A stretch of 64,000 nucleotides of DNA from Bryobacterales bacterium (GCA_003170295.1 PNAJ01000063.1:1-64000), one strand, 5' to 3'; counted from the first letter of the stretch, positions 36,391 to 45,057 are shown. The notes: generated by a model not told the origin, from the sequence alone. A program made the numbers and translations.

Positions 36391-38472
36391 TTATGCGTTC
36401 CTCCCATTTCCGAGCGCGGCAAGCACTCGATTTGGTGTAAGCGGCAAGATGCCGACGCGCACGCCGATCGCATTTGCGACTGCGTTCGAAATCGCTGCCA
36501 TGCCGCCGATCGCGGGCGGCTCGCCGAGGCCGATGATGCCGCGCGCGTCGTTCTCGGGCGAGATGTCCATGTGGACCAGGATCTCGCCGCTGTCGCCGAT
36601 GCCAGACAATTTGTAGAACTCCATGTCGGCGTTCAACACGCGGCCGGTCTGCTGATCCATGATGCGTTCTTCCATCAGCGCGGAGCAGGTGCTCATGATG
36701 CAGGCGCCCAGCACCTGGCTCTCGGCGGTTCGCGGATTGACGACCAGTCCGCAATCCTGCACCGCGACCATGCGATTCATTTTCACGATGCCGGTCTCGG
36801 TGTCGACGCTCACGTCTGCCATCTGCACGCCGGAGACGCCCTGATTAATCAGCCCTTCTTTCGGGGCGTTTTTCGGGACATTCTCGCCCACTTCGGAAAT
36901 CGTTTGCGTGCCGAGCTTCGCGCAGGCCTGCTTCCAACTCATGCCCTTGTTGGGATTTCCCACTTGCTGAATTCGTCCGTCGACCGCTTCGAGCTGGTCC
37001 GCCGGCACACCCATCACGGGCGAGAGTAAATCAAAAATCTTGCCGAGCGCGTTCACTGCTGCTTTGCGCGTCGACACGGAGACACCGCCGATGGTGGTGG
37101 ATCCGCCCGATCCCTCCGACGGCGGAAATTGAGTGTCGCCCAGGCCGATGGAAACTTGTCCGATCTCGAGGCCGAAGGTTTCCGCGGCGACCATCGCGAT
37201 CATGGTGCGCGTCGCGGTGCCGAGATCCTGACTGCCGAGGTCGACCTCGACACTGCCGTCGGACTGAATGATCACGCGGCACTGGCTCTGATGGCCCAGT
37301 CCGCCCCAGAAGTTGACGCCGATACCGAGGCCTCGTTTGATAGGGCCCTTAGAGGTGTCGGGCCGCGCGTGGCCGTATTTCGACCACTCGATCATCTCCG
37401 CGGCTTTCTGAAGCTGGGACTTGTAGACGTCGGGCTTGTTCGTCAAGTTGACGTTCTTGAGGAAGAATTGCAGCGGGTCCATGCCGAGTTTCGCGGCAAG
37501 ATCGTCGAGCGCGGAGCAGGAGATCAACGAAATCTGTGGATGATTCGGCGCACGCCACGCCCTGGCTGTGCCCGCGTTCAGCGACACGCCGATATGATTG
37601 ATGCGGCGGTTTTCCACCTTGCGATAGACGTAAGGGAAGAGGTCGGCATTCAAGCCCGCTCCCGCGAATCCGCCGGAGGCCCACGTCTTCGACTCCCACA
37701 CGGTGAATGTGCCGTCCTTCTTCGCGCCCACTTTCACCTTTGCGAATACCGACGGACGCACGCCGGCGATGGTCAACTCCGTCTCGCGATCGAGAAACAT
37801 TTTTACGGGCTTTCCGCCGCCCATGTAATCCATGTGCACGTGAATATTCGTTGCCGGGACCTTGAGCGCTTTACCCAACTCGCCGGGGATGCCCGAAACG
37901 TTTTGCGTCGACGGCCACACTTCGACGTGATCGCCCGACCATTGCACGATCGTTCCGTGCGATTCCAGGCAGCAGTGCGCGATCACGGGGACACCGTACT
38001 CGCCTTCGACGATGACGTCGGCATCCTTGAAGGCCTGATCGGGATCGCCCGAGACTTGCTCGCCTGCCGGTTTTGCGCGCGTGCCCACTTTCGACAGATC
38101 CTGCTCCTGCACCAGGTGCGGCAGGACTTCATATTTCACAATCACCGCGCGGGCGGCGTCGCGAGCGATCTCTTCATTGACCGCCGCTACAGCCGCGATC
38201 TCGGTGCCCGCCCACTGAACTTCGTCGCCCGCTTTCTTGATGGCGCGCACCGCGGTCACACCCGGCATCTTCTCAGCCGGAGATAGATCGATACTGGTTA
38301 GTCGCGCATGGGCGTGTGGGGAGGTTACAAGCGTCGCCCACAGCATGTCCTTCGGATGCACGTCGGAGTTGTACTTCGCCCGGCCGCTCGCCTTTACGGG
38401 ACCATCGAGGCGCTTAATAGGATGGCCCATCAAGCGGCGCTTATCCATGGAAGGCCAACTATAATTAGGCAT
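36391..38472 (-). CDS. Molybdenum hydroxylase Mo-cofactor subunit (PaoC/CoxL-like)
   Basis: A 693-residue molybdopterin-cytosine-dinucleotide-type subunit, starting at ATG 38472 (MPNYSWPSMDKRRLMGHPIK), 8 nt inside the 2Fe-2S gene. Motifs include RLDGPVKASGRAKYNSDV, WRAPNHPQISLISCSALDDL, GLGHQSQCRVIIQSDGSVEV, DLGTATRTMIAMVAAE, and near the end GLGEPPAIGGMAAISNAVAN. The Glu of GLGEPP is the conserved active-site base. The likely reaction is aldehyde or heterocycle hydroxylation in the periplasm, since the Fe-S partner carries a Tat leader and the Mo subunit would be co-exported. Confidence 0.92.
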   Translation of the reverse strand: MPNYSWPSMDKRRLMGHPIKRLDGPVKASGRAKYNSDVHPKDMLWATLVTSPHAHARLTSIDLSPAEKMPGVTAVRAIKKAGDEVQWAGTEIAAVAAVNEEIARDAARAVIVKYEVLPHLVQEQDLSKVGTRAKPAGEQVSGDPDQAFKDADVIVEGEYGVPVIAHCCLESHGTIVQWSGDHVEVWPSTQNVSGIPGELGKALKVPATNIHVHMDYMGGGKPVKMFLDRETELTIAGVRPSVFAKVKVGAKKDGTFTVWESKTWASGGFAGAGLNADLFPYVYRKVENRRINHIGVSLNAGTARAWRAPNHPQISLISCSALDDLAAKLGMDPLQFFLKNVNLTNKPDVYKSQLQKAAEMIEWSKYGHARPDTSKGPIKRGLGIGVNFWGGLGHQSQCRVIIQSDGSVEVDLGSQDLGTATRTMIAMVAAETFGLEIGQVSIGLGDTQFPPSEGSGGSTTIGGVSVSTRKAAVNALGKIFDLLSPVMGVPADQLEAVDGRIQQVGNPNKGMSWKQACAKLGTQTISEVGENVPKNAPKEGLINQGVSGVQMADVSVDTETGIVKMNRMVAVQDCGLVVNPRTAESQVLGACIMSTCSALMEERIMDQQTGRVLNADMEFYKLSGIGDSGEILVHMDISPENDARGIIGLGEPPAIGGMAAISNAVANAIGVRVGILPLTPNRVLAALGNGRNA

Positions 38473-39103
38473 TTTTTCCTCCGATGTTCTTCGCGGCTTG
38501 GAGCACAGCCTGGCGGACGCCAACGTATGTTCCGCAGCGGCATAAATTGCCGCCGAGGCCCTTCTTCACCTGCTCGTATGTCGGATTCGGATTGCGATCC
38601 AGGAATCCTTTCGAGGCCATGACGAAACCGGGAGTACAGTAACCGCACTGTTGCGCGTCGTGATCCCAGAAGGCCTGCGACACAGGATGCAGCTTGCCTT
38701 CCGGCGCGAGCCCCTCGATGGTCTCGATTTTCTTGCCCTGCGCGTCGACGGCGAGAATCGTGCAACTGTACATCACCTTCTTGTCGACGATGATCGTGCA
38801 CGCCCCGCAGGTGCCTCGATCGCAGACGCGCTTGGCGCCCGTCAGATCGAGCTGATCGCGCAAGGTATCGAGCAGCGTCGTTCGAGGCTCGACCGTCGCT
38901 TTATAAATCTTTCCATTGATGTCAAGAGTGATCGCGACCGCATCAGGTCCACTGACGGGAGTCGCCGGAGCGGCCTGCGCTTCTTCTGCGACCAGGATGC
39001 CGGTGGAGAGCACACCCGTGCCCGCGCCGAGTCCTTGCAAAAAACCGCGCCGCGAAAATGCGCTCTTACGCTTCTTCTTAGAGTCGTCTTTGGGAGTACT
39101 CAT
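38465..39103 (-). CDS. Tat-exported 2Fe-2S subunit of molybdenum hydroxylase (PaoA/CoxS-like)
   Basis: A 212-residue protein with a twin-arginine leader (SAFSRRGFLQGLGAGTGVLS, RR at 18-19) followed by the two [2Fe-2S] domains. The plant-ferredoxin cluster ligands are C94, C99, C102 and C114 (CDRGTCGAC...C); the second cluster uses C153, C156, C188 and C190 (CGYC...CRC). A GGAGG lies 9 nt before the ATG. It heads the operon (Fe-S, Mo, FAD). The layout resembles E. coli periplasmic aldehyde oxidoreductase PaoABC with the last two genes swapped. No XdhC/PaoD-type chaperone is in the window. Confidence 0.93.
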   Translation of the reverse strand: MSTPKDDSKKKRKSAFSRRGFLQGLGAGTGVLSTGILVAEEAQAAPATPVSGPDAVAITLDINGKIYKATVEPRTTLLDTLRDQLDLTGAKRVCDRGTCGACTIIVDKKVMYSCTILAVDAQGKKIETIEGLAPEGKLHPVSQAFWDHDAQQCGYCTPGFVMASKGFLDRNPNPTYEQVKKGLGGNLCRCGTYVGVRQAVLQAAKNIGGKNA

Positions 39104-39157
39104 TGCTCGACCCTCCTTTTCATGTGGCGAAAAAATCAGTCTATCAAATTGGGTGAA

Positions 39158-39598
39158 TCAGCGCCCCGCGCGGACGGTCAACCCCGCGCGTTTGGCAAGT
39201 TTCGCCTGATCTTTGTCGAACGTGAAAAAATAAGTCACCTCTAACTCCAGAGCGATGGCGACATGAACGATGTCCATCCCTCTGGTTCCTAGCGATCGTG
39301 TGTGCCGGCGCGAAAGCGAGATTGCACGGTCGTAGGTGGGGCCCGGAACGGGTCGCCCAATCAGGAAAGAGGCGGCATCCAGATCTCGTTGAAACGCGTG
39401 CAAGGAACTCTCGGCGTGGGAGGAGCCGATTTCCTTTCGAAACACACGCTGCTCGACCGAATTCACAAACTCAGCTTCGCCGAAAGGTGTAACCAGGATG
39501 GCCGCCTCCCGATCCAGAAGGACCCGTGTCGCTTCAATGGAATTCGTATCCTGAGTGTACAGGGAGACAAGAAAGCTGGTGTCGGCGTATCCGTTCAT
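39158..39598 (-). CDS. PIN-domain toxin (VapC-like)
   Basis: A 146-residue PIN-domain ribonuclease. Acidic active-site residues are D6 (GYADTSFLVSL), a Glu around 41-43 (FGEAEF), D109 (RGMDIVHVA) and D128 (FTFDKDQ). VapC-type toxins cut tRNA or rRNA and are held by their antitoxin. The ATG overlaps the stop of the antitoxin gene by 4 nt. The pair sits between the molybdenum hydroxylase operon and the divergent blaI-like gene. Confidence 0.88.
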   Translation of the reverse strand: MNGYADTSFLVSLYTQDTNSIEATRVLLDREAAILVTPFGEAEFVNSVEQRVFRKEIGSSHAESSLHAFQRDLDAASFLIGRPVPGPTYDRAISLSRRHTRSLGTRGMDIVHVAIALELEVTYFFTFDKDQAKLAKRAGLTVRAGR

Positions 39599-39852
39599 CG
39601 TAGAGATCCGGTTGATCGGTCTCGATCCCGGCGGATCAACTCCGCACCGCTGACTTTCAGCACCTTGTTGCCATAGATCTTCTTCAGGCGGCCCAAGAAA
39701 TCGGGAAATTCTACATTTGCCGGAATATTCGCCGGTCGCAATGTGCCGACCACTCGATTTCTCTTCGTGATCTCTATCGATTCGCCATCGGCGAGCATTC
39801 GTTCCACCTTCGGGAAATCGTAGCGCAAATCGCGAACCGAGGCTCTCTTCAT
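39595..39852 (-). CDS. Type II antitoxin (Phd/YefM-like) for the PIN toxin
   Basis: An 85-residue protein from ATG 39852: MKRASVRDLRYDFPKVERML, then ADGESIEITKRNRVVGTLRP. The N-terminal half matches the Phd/YefM DNA-binding fold (R-D-L-R...F..V..ML..GE.I.ITKRN). The C-terminal tail (FLGRLKKIYGNKVLKVSGAE) would wrap the toxin. Longer forms start at upstream ATGs (39888, 39861) but add unmatched residues. Autoregulation through the 39853-39938 intergenic region is likely by family analogy. Confidence 0.82.
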   Translation of the reverse strand: MKRASVRDLRYDFPKVERMLADGESIEITKRNRVVGTLRPANIPANVEFPDFLGRLKKIYGNKVLKVSGAELIRRDRDRSTGSLR

Positions 39853-39892
39853 GTGATACATTCTAGCATCACAAAAAACTTCTTGCAATCTA

Positions 39893-39906
39893 ACTATGAT
39901 GATAGT
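39893..39906. promoter_or_regulatory. Candidate BlaI-type operator
   Basis: Inverted repeat ACTAT-GATG-ATAGT in the 86-nt divergent region between the antitoxin and the BlaI-like repressor. BlaI/MecI operators are AT-rich dyads of ACTACAnnTGTAGT form, so this is a plausible though divergent site for autoregulation. Confidence 0.45.
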
Positions 39907-39938
39907 AGGATGGCTGTGTCACGTAGTCAGACAGACCT

Positions 39939-40325
39939 ATGGCCTTACCGAAACTGACCAAGCTGGAACTGCAAATCATGGAGACGTTTTGGAGCCGGGG
40001 CGCATGCTCCGTGCGCGAGATTCAGGAGGCGTTTCCCGCATCCGGCAGACCGGCTTACACCACCGTGCAGACGACGGTCTATCGCCTGGAGCGGAAGAAA
40101 GCGCTGCGCTGCGTCAAGCGGATCAGCAACGCGAACATCTTCGAGGCGTCGATCTCCCGCAACGACGCGCAGCGGCGGTTGATCGACGAATTGCTGATGT
40201 TGTTTGGCGGACGGGCCAAGCCGGTGATGGCGCACCTTATTGAATCCGGCAAGCTGACGCTCGAAGACGTGAAGGAAGCGGAGAAAGATCTTCGCAAGCT
40301 TGCGAGAAAGGACACATCGCTATGA
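39939..40325 (+). CDS. BlaI/MecI/CopY-family repressor
   Basis: A 128-residue winged-helix repressor: LTKLELQIMETFWSRGACSV, REIQEAFPASGRPAYTTVQT and TVYRLERKKALRCVKRISNA are the classic BlaI helix-turn-helix and wing. The C-terminal dimerisation part follows (QRRLIDELLMLFGGRAKPVM). The stop overlaps the start of the M56 sensor-protease gene by ATGA, the usual blaI-blaR1 layout. In the paradigm, the protease triggers repressor cleavage on signal binding. The dyad at 39893-39906 is the likely operator. Confidence 0.93.
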   Translation: MALPKLTKLELQIMETFWSRGACSVREIQEAFPASGRPAYTTVQTTVYRLERKKALRCVKRISNANIFEASISRNDAQRRLIDELLMLFGGRAKPVMAHLIESGKLTLEDVKEAEKDLRKLARKDTSL

Positions 40326-41785
40326 CCAGCGTGTTGAATCATCTCTGGCAGTCGAGTCTATTCGCTATCTTGGCCGGGCTGCTGACGCTCGCGCTCAAGC
40401 GAAATTCGGCGCGAACCCGCTACTGGCTTTGGTTCGCGGCCTCGGTGAAATTTTTGATCCCATTTTCCCTGCTCGTTGACGCCGGGAGCTGCGTGGAATG
40501 GCGAACCGCGCCGGTGATCGCGCAGCAGACGGTATCAATTCCGATGGAACAGGTCTTCGTAGCGCCGTCTCTTGTATTCGCCGCTCCGGAAGTCGCGCGA
40601 CAGGAAACGAACTACCTGCCCGCGCTCCTCGGCGCTTTATGGTTATGCGGATTCTTGATTGTCCTTTTCTCCTGGTGGCGGCAATGGCGCCGGATTCAAG
40701 TTTCCGTTCGAACGGCGAAGCCTATAGGCATGCAGTTAGGAATCAAGACGATGTCCTCGCCCACGCTGCTGGAGCCCGGAGTCTTCGGTGTCCTGCGCCC
40801 CATCCTGCTGCTTCCCGAAGGGATCACGGAGCGTCTGATGCCGGACCAGCTTGAAGCCATCGTGGCTCACGAACTCTGCCACGTCCGCAGTTACGATAAT
40901 CTCGCCGCCGCGGTTCATATGCTGGCTGAGGCGGCTTTCTGGTTTCATCCGATGCTGTGGTGGATTGGAAAACGGCTCGTCGACGAACGGGAGCGTGCCT
41001 GCGACGCGATATTCGAGGTGGCCTCGGTGCGGCCGAGCGGTCCCTCCGACGGTGGTATGAAGAGCGCGGATGGAAAGGCACGAGGCGCCAATTTCGGGCT
41101 CGAGCACAGGAGATTGAACGTTAGGCTAAACCTGTATGGCCTCATCGTCAATGCCTACGGCCTCAGGGGCTGTCCTCCCTTCGGGGAGTTCGGTGGATGC
41201 ACGCTGCTTTCCGGGGGGCCGGATTGGCTCAGGAAAGACCAGTTCGAGATTGTCGCGAAGATGCCGGACGATTCTCCCGACTACACCTCCATCCAGTTCG
41301 TGAACGGCCATGCGCCGCAGCTTCAGCTGATGCTTCAGGCGCTGTTAGCGGATCGATTCCGACTGAAGCTTCATCGCGAAACGAAGGAGGTCCCTGTATA
41401 CGCGCTGACCATCGGGAAGAAGGGGCCAAAGTTTAAGAAGGCGGACGAAGCAGAGGAGGCCTCTGTGCGGTTTCACCCATCGGTTCAGGCGAACGGTCAG
41501 GAGATGATTCAATTGTTGGTCAAGAACAGTTCCATGCAGGACTTGGTCGAGCTCTACGCGAAGTTCATGGACCGCCCCGTGATAGATCGAACCGGCCTCA
41601 AGGAAAAATACGATTTCTCGATGGATTATGAGGCGGATGCCGATGCGCCCGGTCCTTTCGCGAAGCTCATTGGCCCGGCGTTGTTCAAAGCGTTTGAGCA
41701 GCAAGCCGGTCTCAAGTTGGAAGCGACGAAGGGTCCCGTTGAAGTCCTTGTGATCGATCATGCGGAGAAGCCGTCGGCGAATTAG
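40322..41785 (+). CDS. M56 (BlaR1-like) membrane metalloprotease fused to a DUF3738/TIGR03435 domain
   Basis: A 487-residue fusion. Residues 1-227 form a BlaR1-type M56 peptidase: transmembrane helices near 7-25, 33-51 and 98-118, zinc motif HELCH at 183-187, and DERERACD with the third ligand. At about residue 229 the sequence passes directly into FEVASVRPSGPSDGG, the start of a DUF3738 (TIGR03435) domain that runs to the end (LLADRFRLKLHRETKEVPVY, VIDRTGLKEKYDFSMDY). Homologous fusions normally have a spacer with a fourth membrane helix between the two; none is visible here. The sensor domain may therefore be on the cytoplasmic side, or the protein may be a deletion derivative. Confidence 0.87.
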   Translation: MTSVLNHLWQSSLFAILAGLLTLALKRNSARTRYWLWFAASVKFLIPFSLLVDAGSCVEWRTAPVIAQQTVSIPMEQVFVAPSLVFAAPEVARQETNYLPALLGALWLCGFLIVLFSWWRQWRRIQVSVRTAKPIGMQLGIKTMSSPTLLEPGVFGVLRPILLLPEGITERLMPDQLEAIVAHELCHVRSYDNLAAAVHMLAEAAFWFHPMLWWIGKRLVDERERACDAIFEVASVRPSGPSDGGMKSADGKARGANFGLEHRRLNVRLNLYGLIVNAYGLRGCPPFGEFGGCTLLSGGPDWLRKDQFEIVAKMPDDSPDYTSIQFVNGHAPQLQLMLQALLADRFRLKLHRETKEVPVYALTIGKKGPKFKKADEAEEASVRFHPSVQANGQEMIQLLVKNSSMQDLVELYAKFMDRPVIDRTGLKEKYDFSMDYEADADAPGPFAKLIGPALFKAFEQQAGLKLEATKGPVEVLVIDHAEKPSAN

Positions 41786-41793
41786 CGCCACAA

Positions 41794-41823
41794 AGGCCCA
41801 CCTGAATTTATGCAGGTAGGCCT
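41794..41823. terminator. Bidirectional hairpin between convergent genes
   Basis: AGGCC-c-ACCTG pairs with CAGGT-a-GGCCT around an 8-nt AT-rich loop (41805-41812): two 5-bp stems with one mismatch. It fills the 44-nt gap between convergent stops, a natural terminator position. There is no long U-run on either strand, so intrinsic termination is uncertain. Confidence 0.4.
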
Positions 41824-41829
41824 CTATGC

Positions 41830-42837
41830 CTATTTCGCCGCCGCGATCACGTCCACGGCCATCGTCGCGTCTAGCGATGGCAAGCCCTCGAACAGCAGCA
41901 TGGTTCCCGCCGGTGGCCTCGCGCGATCGAAAAACTCCTGTTGCACGGCGCGTACTTTTTCCTCCATCGGCTTGGTCAGCGGGTAGGTGCTCGACCAGAA
42001 CACGTCCTTATATGTCGCTCCGAGCGGCTCCAGGACTTTGCGCAATCGTTCGAACGCCAGCCGCAGGTCGGCGTCGGAATCGCGGAAGGCCATTTGAGTT
42101 CCCGAGAGGATGATCTTCGGAGAATTGACCAGCGCCGCGCCGTTTTGAATCACCACGGGCTCCGCGGGCGAGGCGTCAAGTCTCGCGATGGCTTCGCATA
42201 CATCCTGCCGCTGGAATCCCAATCTTTGCGATTGCACGAAATTCATCGCCGCTCCGGAAAAGGCCGTCGACACCGTCAATTTGACCTTCGTCAAGTCGTC
42301 TAAAGAGCCTAAGAAACAGGTGACGCGCAACGCTCCAGTCGAGGGGCGCATCTGGCTGATTGGCTGCGCTGAATAGAACGCCAGTCCATTCGGATTCACC
42401 GCCTTCCTGTCGACGGCGACGCTCTCGATCACCACTTGAGCGCCTTCTAATGTGAGCGCGCCGACTTCGACCGTCGACACCGCGGGCAGCGCGAGCTTGC
42501 GATCCGTAAACGTCTCACTGACGATCGCGGAGACGCGCCGCATATCGCCAGACCCCGCGACGAACGCTCGCAGTTTCACGATGGTCGCGCCGTGGGTGTC
42601 GCGCAGCAGCGCCTTCAGCGCGTCGCGCACCTGCTGGGACAGCAATCCTTTATTCGACAGTGGAGAAACGTGAAAAACCAGGCGGGACGTCTCCGCGACG
42701 ACAGCGCCAGGAGGGTCTTTGAGCAGCGGCAGGGTCTGCGTAACCGGCTCCTCATCCTTCTTTTTACTTTTCTGCGCCGGTGCATGAACTGCAACGATGA
42801 CGCCGAGAATGAGGATGATCGCGCCGCGTTTCGTCAA
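41830..42837 (-). CDS. Secreted protein with two RidA/YjgF-like domains
   Basis: A 335-residue exported protein (signal peptide MTKRGAIILILGVIVAVHAP). The N-terminal half (about 65-150) reads like a Rid domain: VRDALKALLRDTHGATIVKL, VSAIVSETF and STVEVGALTLEGAQVVIESV. The C-terminal half (about 255-335) again has LRKVLEPLGATYKDVFWSST, VRAVQQEFFDRARPPAG and GLPSLDATMAVDVIAA. Rid proteins deaminate enamines/imines with a conserved Arg in PxRS; here the equivalent positions read PAVS and PAGT, so catalytic Arg is missing from both. A trimer-like scaffold without deaminase activity is inferred. The assignment rests on pattern recognition, not alignment. Confidence 0.62.
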   Translation of the reverse strand: MTKRGAIILILGVIVAVHAPAQKSKKKDEEPVTQTLPLLKDPPGAVVAETSRLVFHVSPLSNKGLLSQQVRDALKALLRDTHGATIVKLRAFVAGSGDMRRVSAIVSETFTDRKLALPAVSTVEVGALTLEGAQVVIESVAVDRKAVNPNGLAFYSAQPISQMRPSTGALRVTCFLGSLDDLTKVKLTVSTAFSGAAMNFVQSQRLGFQRQDVCEAIARLDASPAEPVVIQNGAALVNSPKIILSGTQMAFRDSDADLRLAFERLRKVLEPLGATYKDVFWSSTYPLTKPMEEKVRAVQQEFFDRARPPAGTMLLFEGLPSLDATMAVDVIAAAK

Positions 42838-42854
42838 TCCCGGATTGTATCAAG

Positions 42855-43502
42855 CTATCTGCTCCACTGTCCGGCGAATTGTTCGAGCGCGATCCGTACC
42901 AGCTGGCTGCGGGTTCGAACGCCGGTTTTGTGAAAAAGTTGCTGCAACGCGGCTTTGACCGAACCTTCCGATATCTCGAGGCGCGCGCCAATCTCTTTAT
43001 TGCTCTGGCCTTCGAAAACGCCGCGCAGAACGGCGCGCTCGCGCTCGGTGAAATCCTTACTGGCTGGCCGTCCTTCCGTGTGCGATGCCACGTGGACAAT
43101 GTCGCGCAGGCATCGCTGGTCCACCCATGTCTCGCCGCTATGGACTTTGCGGATGGCTTCGGCCAGCAGTGCCGGAGAGCTGTGCTTGAGGAATACTCCA
43201 CCTGCCCCGGCATTCAGAATCTGCACCGATTCGGAAGGGGTGATGCCGGCGGTGACCATCAAGACTCGCGGGGCGAGCCCCAGCGAGCGGGCTCGATCCA
43301 GAAAATCGGGAGCGCGCTGTGGACCCAGATCGTAGTCGAGAAGAACCAGGTCGACGGCACGGTTTCGCAGGACTTCTATCGCCTGCTCCACGGAGGAGCA
43401 GTCGGCCACCATCTCAAAATCAGGCTCCGCGTCGAGCAGTCTGCTCAAGCTCTCCCGGAACAGCGTATGGTCGTCCAGCAATAACAGGCGTATGTTGTGC
43501 AT
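42855..43502 (-). CDS. NarL/LuxR-family response regulator
   Basis: A 215-residue regulator. The receiver domain begins MHNIRLLLLDDHTLFRESLS, with the phospho-acceptor D56 in LVLLDYDLGP and conserved Thr and Lys in VTAG and VFLKHSSP. The LuxR helix-turn-helix is FTERERAVLRGVFEGQSNKE, IGARLEISEGSVKAALQQLF. The gene overlaps the 3' end of the kinase gene by 83 nt in a different frame, implying coupled translation. Targets are unknown; the divergent CzcCBA-like efflux genes next to the kinase are candidates. Confidence 0.93.
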   Translation of the reverse strand: MHNIRLLLLDDHTLFRESLSRLLDAEPDFEMVADCSSVEQAIEVLRNRAVDLVLLDYDLGPQRAPDFLDRARSLGLAPRVLMVTAGITPSESVQILNAGAGGVFLKHSSPALLAEAIRKVHSGETWVDQRCLRDIVHVASHTEGRPASKDFTERERAVLRGVFEGQSNKEIGARLEISEGSVKAALQQLFHKTGVRTRSQLVRIALEQFAGQWSR

Positions 43503-44901
43503 GCTTGTTCTGGTCGCCCGCCTCGGTGACGGCCGACAACGAAATTGTAAAACAGCAGCCCTGCGCGCGCGGAGAATGCATCAGGTCGCCGCGGAATCCA
43601 CGAACCAGTGCGCGCGAGACATAGAGGCCGAGCCCGGTCGATTCCGCGCCCGGTTGGAAGGGCTGGAACAGACGCTCCGGCGCGGCCACTCCGGGTCCCG
43701 TATCTTCGACGCGCACCATCACACGGCCCGCTTCGACCGATGCGGCAATCGTGAGGAGTTTTCGTTCCGAAGAGTCCATCGCGCGAGTGCTGTTTTTCGT
43801 GAGGTTGAGAAAAACCTGTAACAGCGTATGGCGGTCCGCCCAAACCAGGGGGAGCGAAGGCGGCAGGCTCCAGCGCAGCTCGATGCCCGAATCGCGTAGC
43901 GCCGGCTCGATGACTATATGCAGTTCGTCGAGCAGCGCGAGCACGTCGATGCCATCCATCTCCGCGGTCGCGGTCTGGCGTAATTCGAGCGACGCGATGC
44001 GCTCCAGGCCGGTGACCAGTGTCGCCAGTGCGCGGTAATCCTCGCTTCCGGTCAGCGCGGCATTCCTTCCGAGATTCGCGTTCACCACTCCGATCGCTCC
44101 GCACAGGTTACGAATTTCGTGGCAAACGGTGGCGACCACGATGCGCGAACCGGCCATGAACTGTTGCAGGCTGGATTCTTCGCGGTTGCGCAAATCCTCC
44201 GAAACATCCACCACCACGGCGGCCAACCTGGGCCCGGAGCGAGTTCGATAGGTCGAGAACCAGATGTTGGCCAGAAACACTTCACCGTTATCGCGACGCC
44301 CGGGACATTCCATCTCGGTTCGAAATAGCTGCGCACGGGAGGAGAAGGGCGGCACGCTGGCCAGCGCCGGCAGATAGCTTCCGATCTTCGCGCCCGGCAG
44401 CGTGCCCGGTTCGACAGCGAGCAAATGGTGCGCCGATTCGTTTGCCAGCAGCACCGTCCCTTGGGCGTCCAAGGTGAAAATCGCGGCTGGACTGCTCTCG
44501 ACCAGAACGCGCAACTGCTCTTCGGCGTCGAGTCGCAAATCCATTTCGTTTTCCAGATCGGCGACGTGCTTTTGCGTCAGCGCACGATTCTTGTTGGACT
44601 CAAAAACGAAAAGTCCGGCTCCGAAAAATGCCGCGAACACCAGGATGTTTCGCGGAATACTTTCAGAGGGGATGAACGGGAAAGGATCGAACACTTCCAC
44701 CAGGAACGTGCAGAGGGCCGCGGCAATTCCGATCTGCCACCGCTTGAGCGAGACGCCCACCATCAGCATGGGGAATAGGTAGAGGAAACCGAGAGAAACG
44801 TTGGTTTCGACGCGCCAGTCCACTACCGCGATCAGGGCGATCAGAAAGATCGCACGACCAAGCATAACGGTAGGTTTGCCCTGGAAGAGATAGCTCAGCA
44901 C
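43420..44901 (-). CDS. Membrane histidine kinase with PAS domain
   Basis: A 493-residue sensor kinase starting at GTG 44901 with GGAG upstream. About four hydrophobic segments occupy residues 10-100, then a short coiled region, a PAS domain (VESSPAAIFTLDAQGTVLLA), a dimerisation domain with phospho-acceptor H261 in VCHEIRNLCGAIG, and an ATPase domain with N box LNLTKNSTRAM and G boxes VEDTGPGV and STGLGLYVSRAL. The ATPase ends near GCCFTISLSA; about 35 extra residues after it are encoded in the region overlapping the regulator gene. It is partner to the regulator downstream. Confidence 0.92.
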   Translation of the reverse strand: MLSYLFQGKPTVMLGRAIFLIALIAVVDWRVETNVSLGFLYLFPMLMVGVSLKRWQIGIAAALCTFLVEVFDPFPFIPSESIPRNILVFAAFFGAGLFVFESNKNRALTQKHVADLENEMDLRLDAEEQLRVLVESSPAAIFTLDAQGTVLLANESAHHLLAVEPGTLPGAKIGSYLPALASVPPFSSRAQLFRTEMECPGRRDNGEVFLANIWFSTYRTRSGPRLAAVVVDVSEDLRNREESSLQQFMAGSRIVVATVCHEIRNLCGAIGVVNANLGRNAALTGSEDYRALATLVTGLERIASLELRQTATAEMDGIDVLALLDELHIVIEPALRDSGIELRWSLPPSLPLVWADRHTLLQVFLNLTKNSTRAMDSSERKLLTIAASVEAGRVMVRVEDTGPGVAAPERLFQPFQPGAESTGLGLYVSRALVRGFRGDLMHSPRAQGCCFTISLSAVTEAGDQNKHAQHTPVIAGRPYAVPGELEQTARRGA

Positions 44902-45057
44902 GTCTTCTCCATGCTAGCAAACGCATTTTGGCCAGAAGATAGCATCGAAAGATAGGGGAGCGCTAGTCTTTCAGAAATCTGATGGCTTTTTAACGATTTT
45001 CTTACGAGGGATGATTTAACATTGAGATAGCCCCCGTAGAGCCCTTCGTTCGCAATC

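Noticed and set aside
37129..38286. 385-residue open frame antisense to the Mo subunit gene
   Set aside because: Shadow of a strongly conserved enzyme gene.
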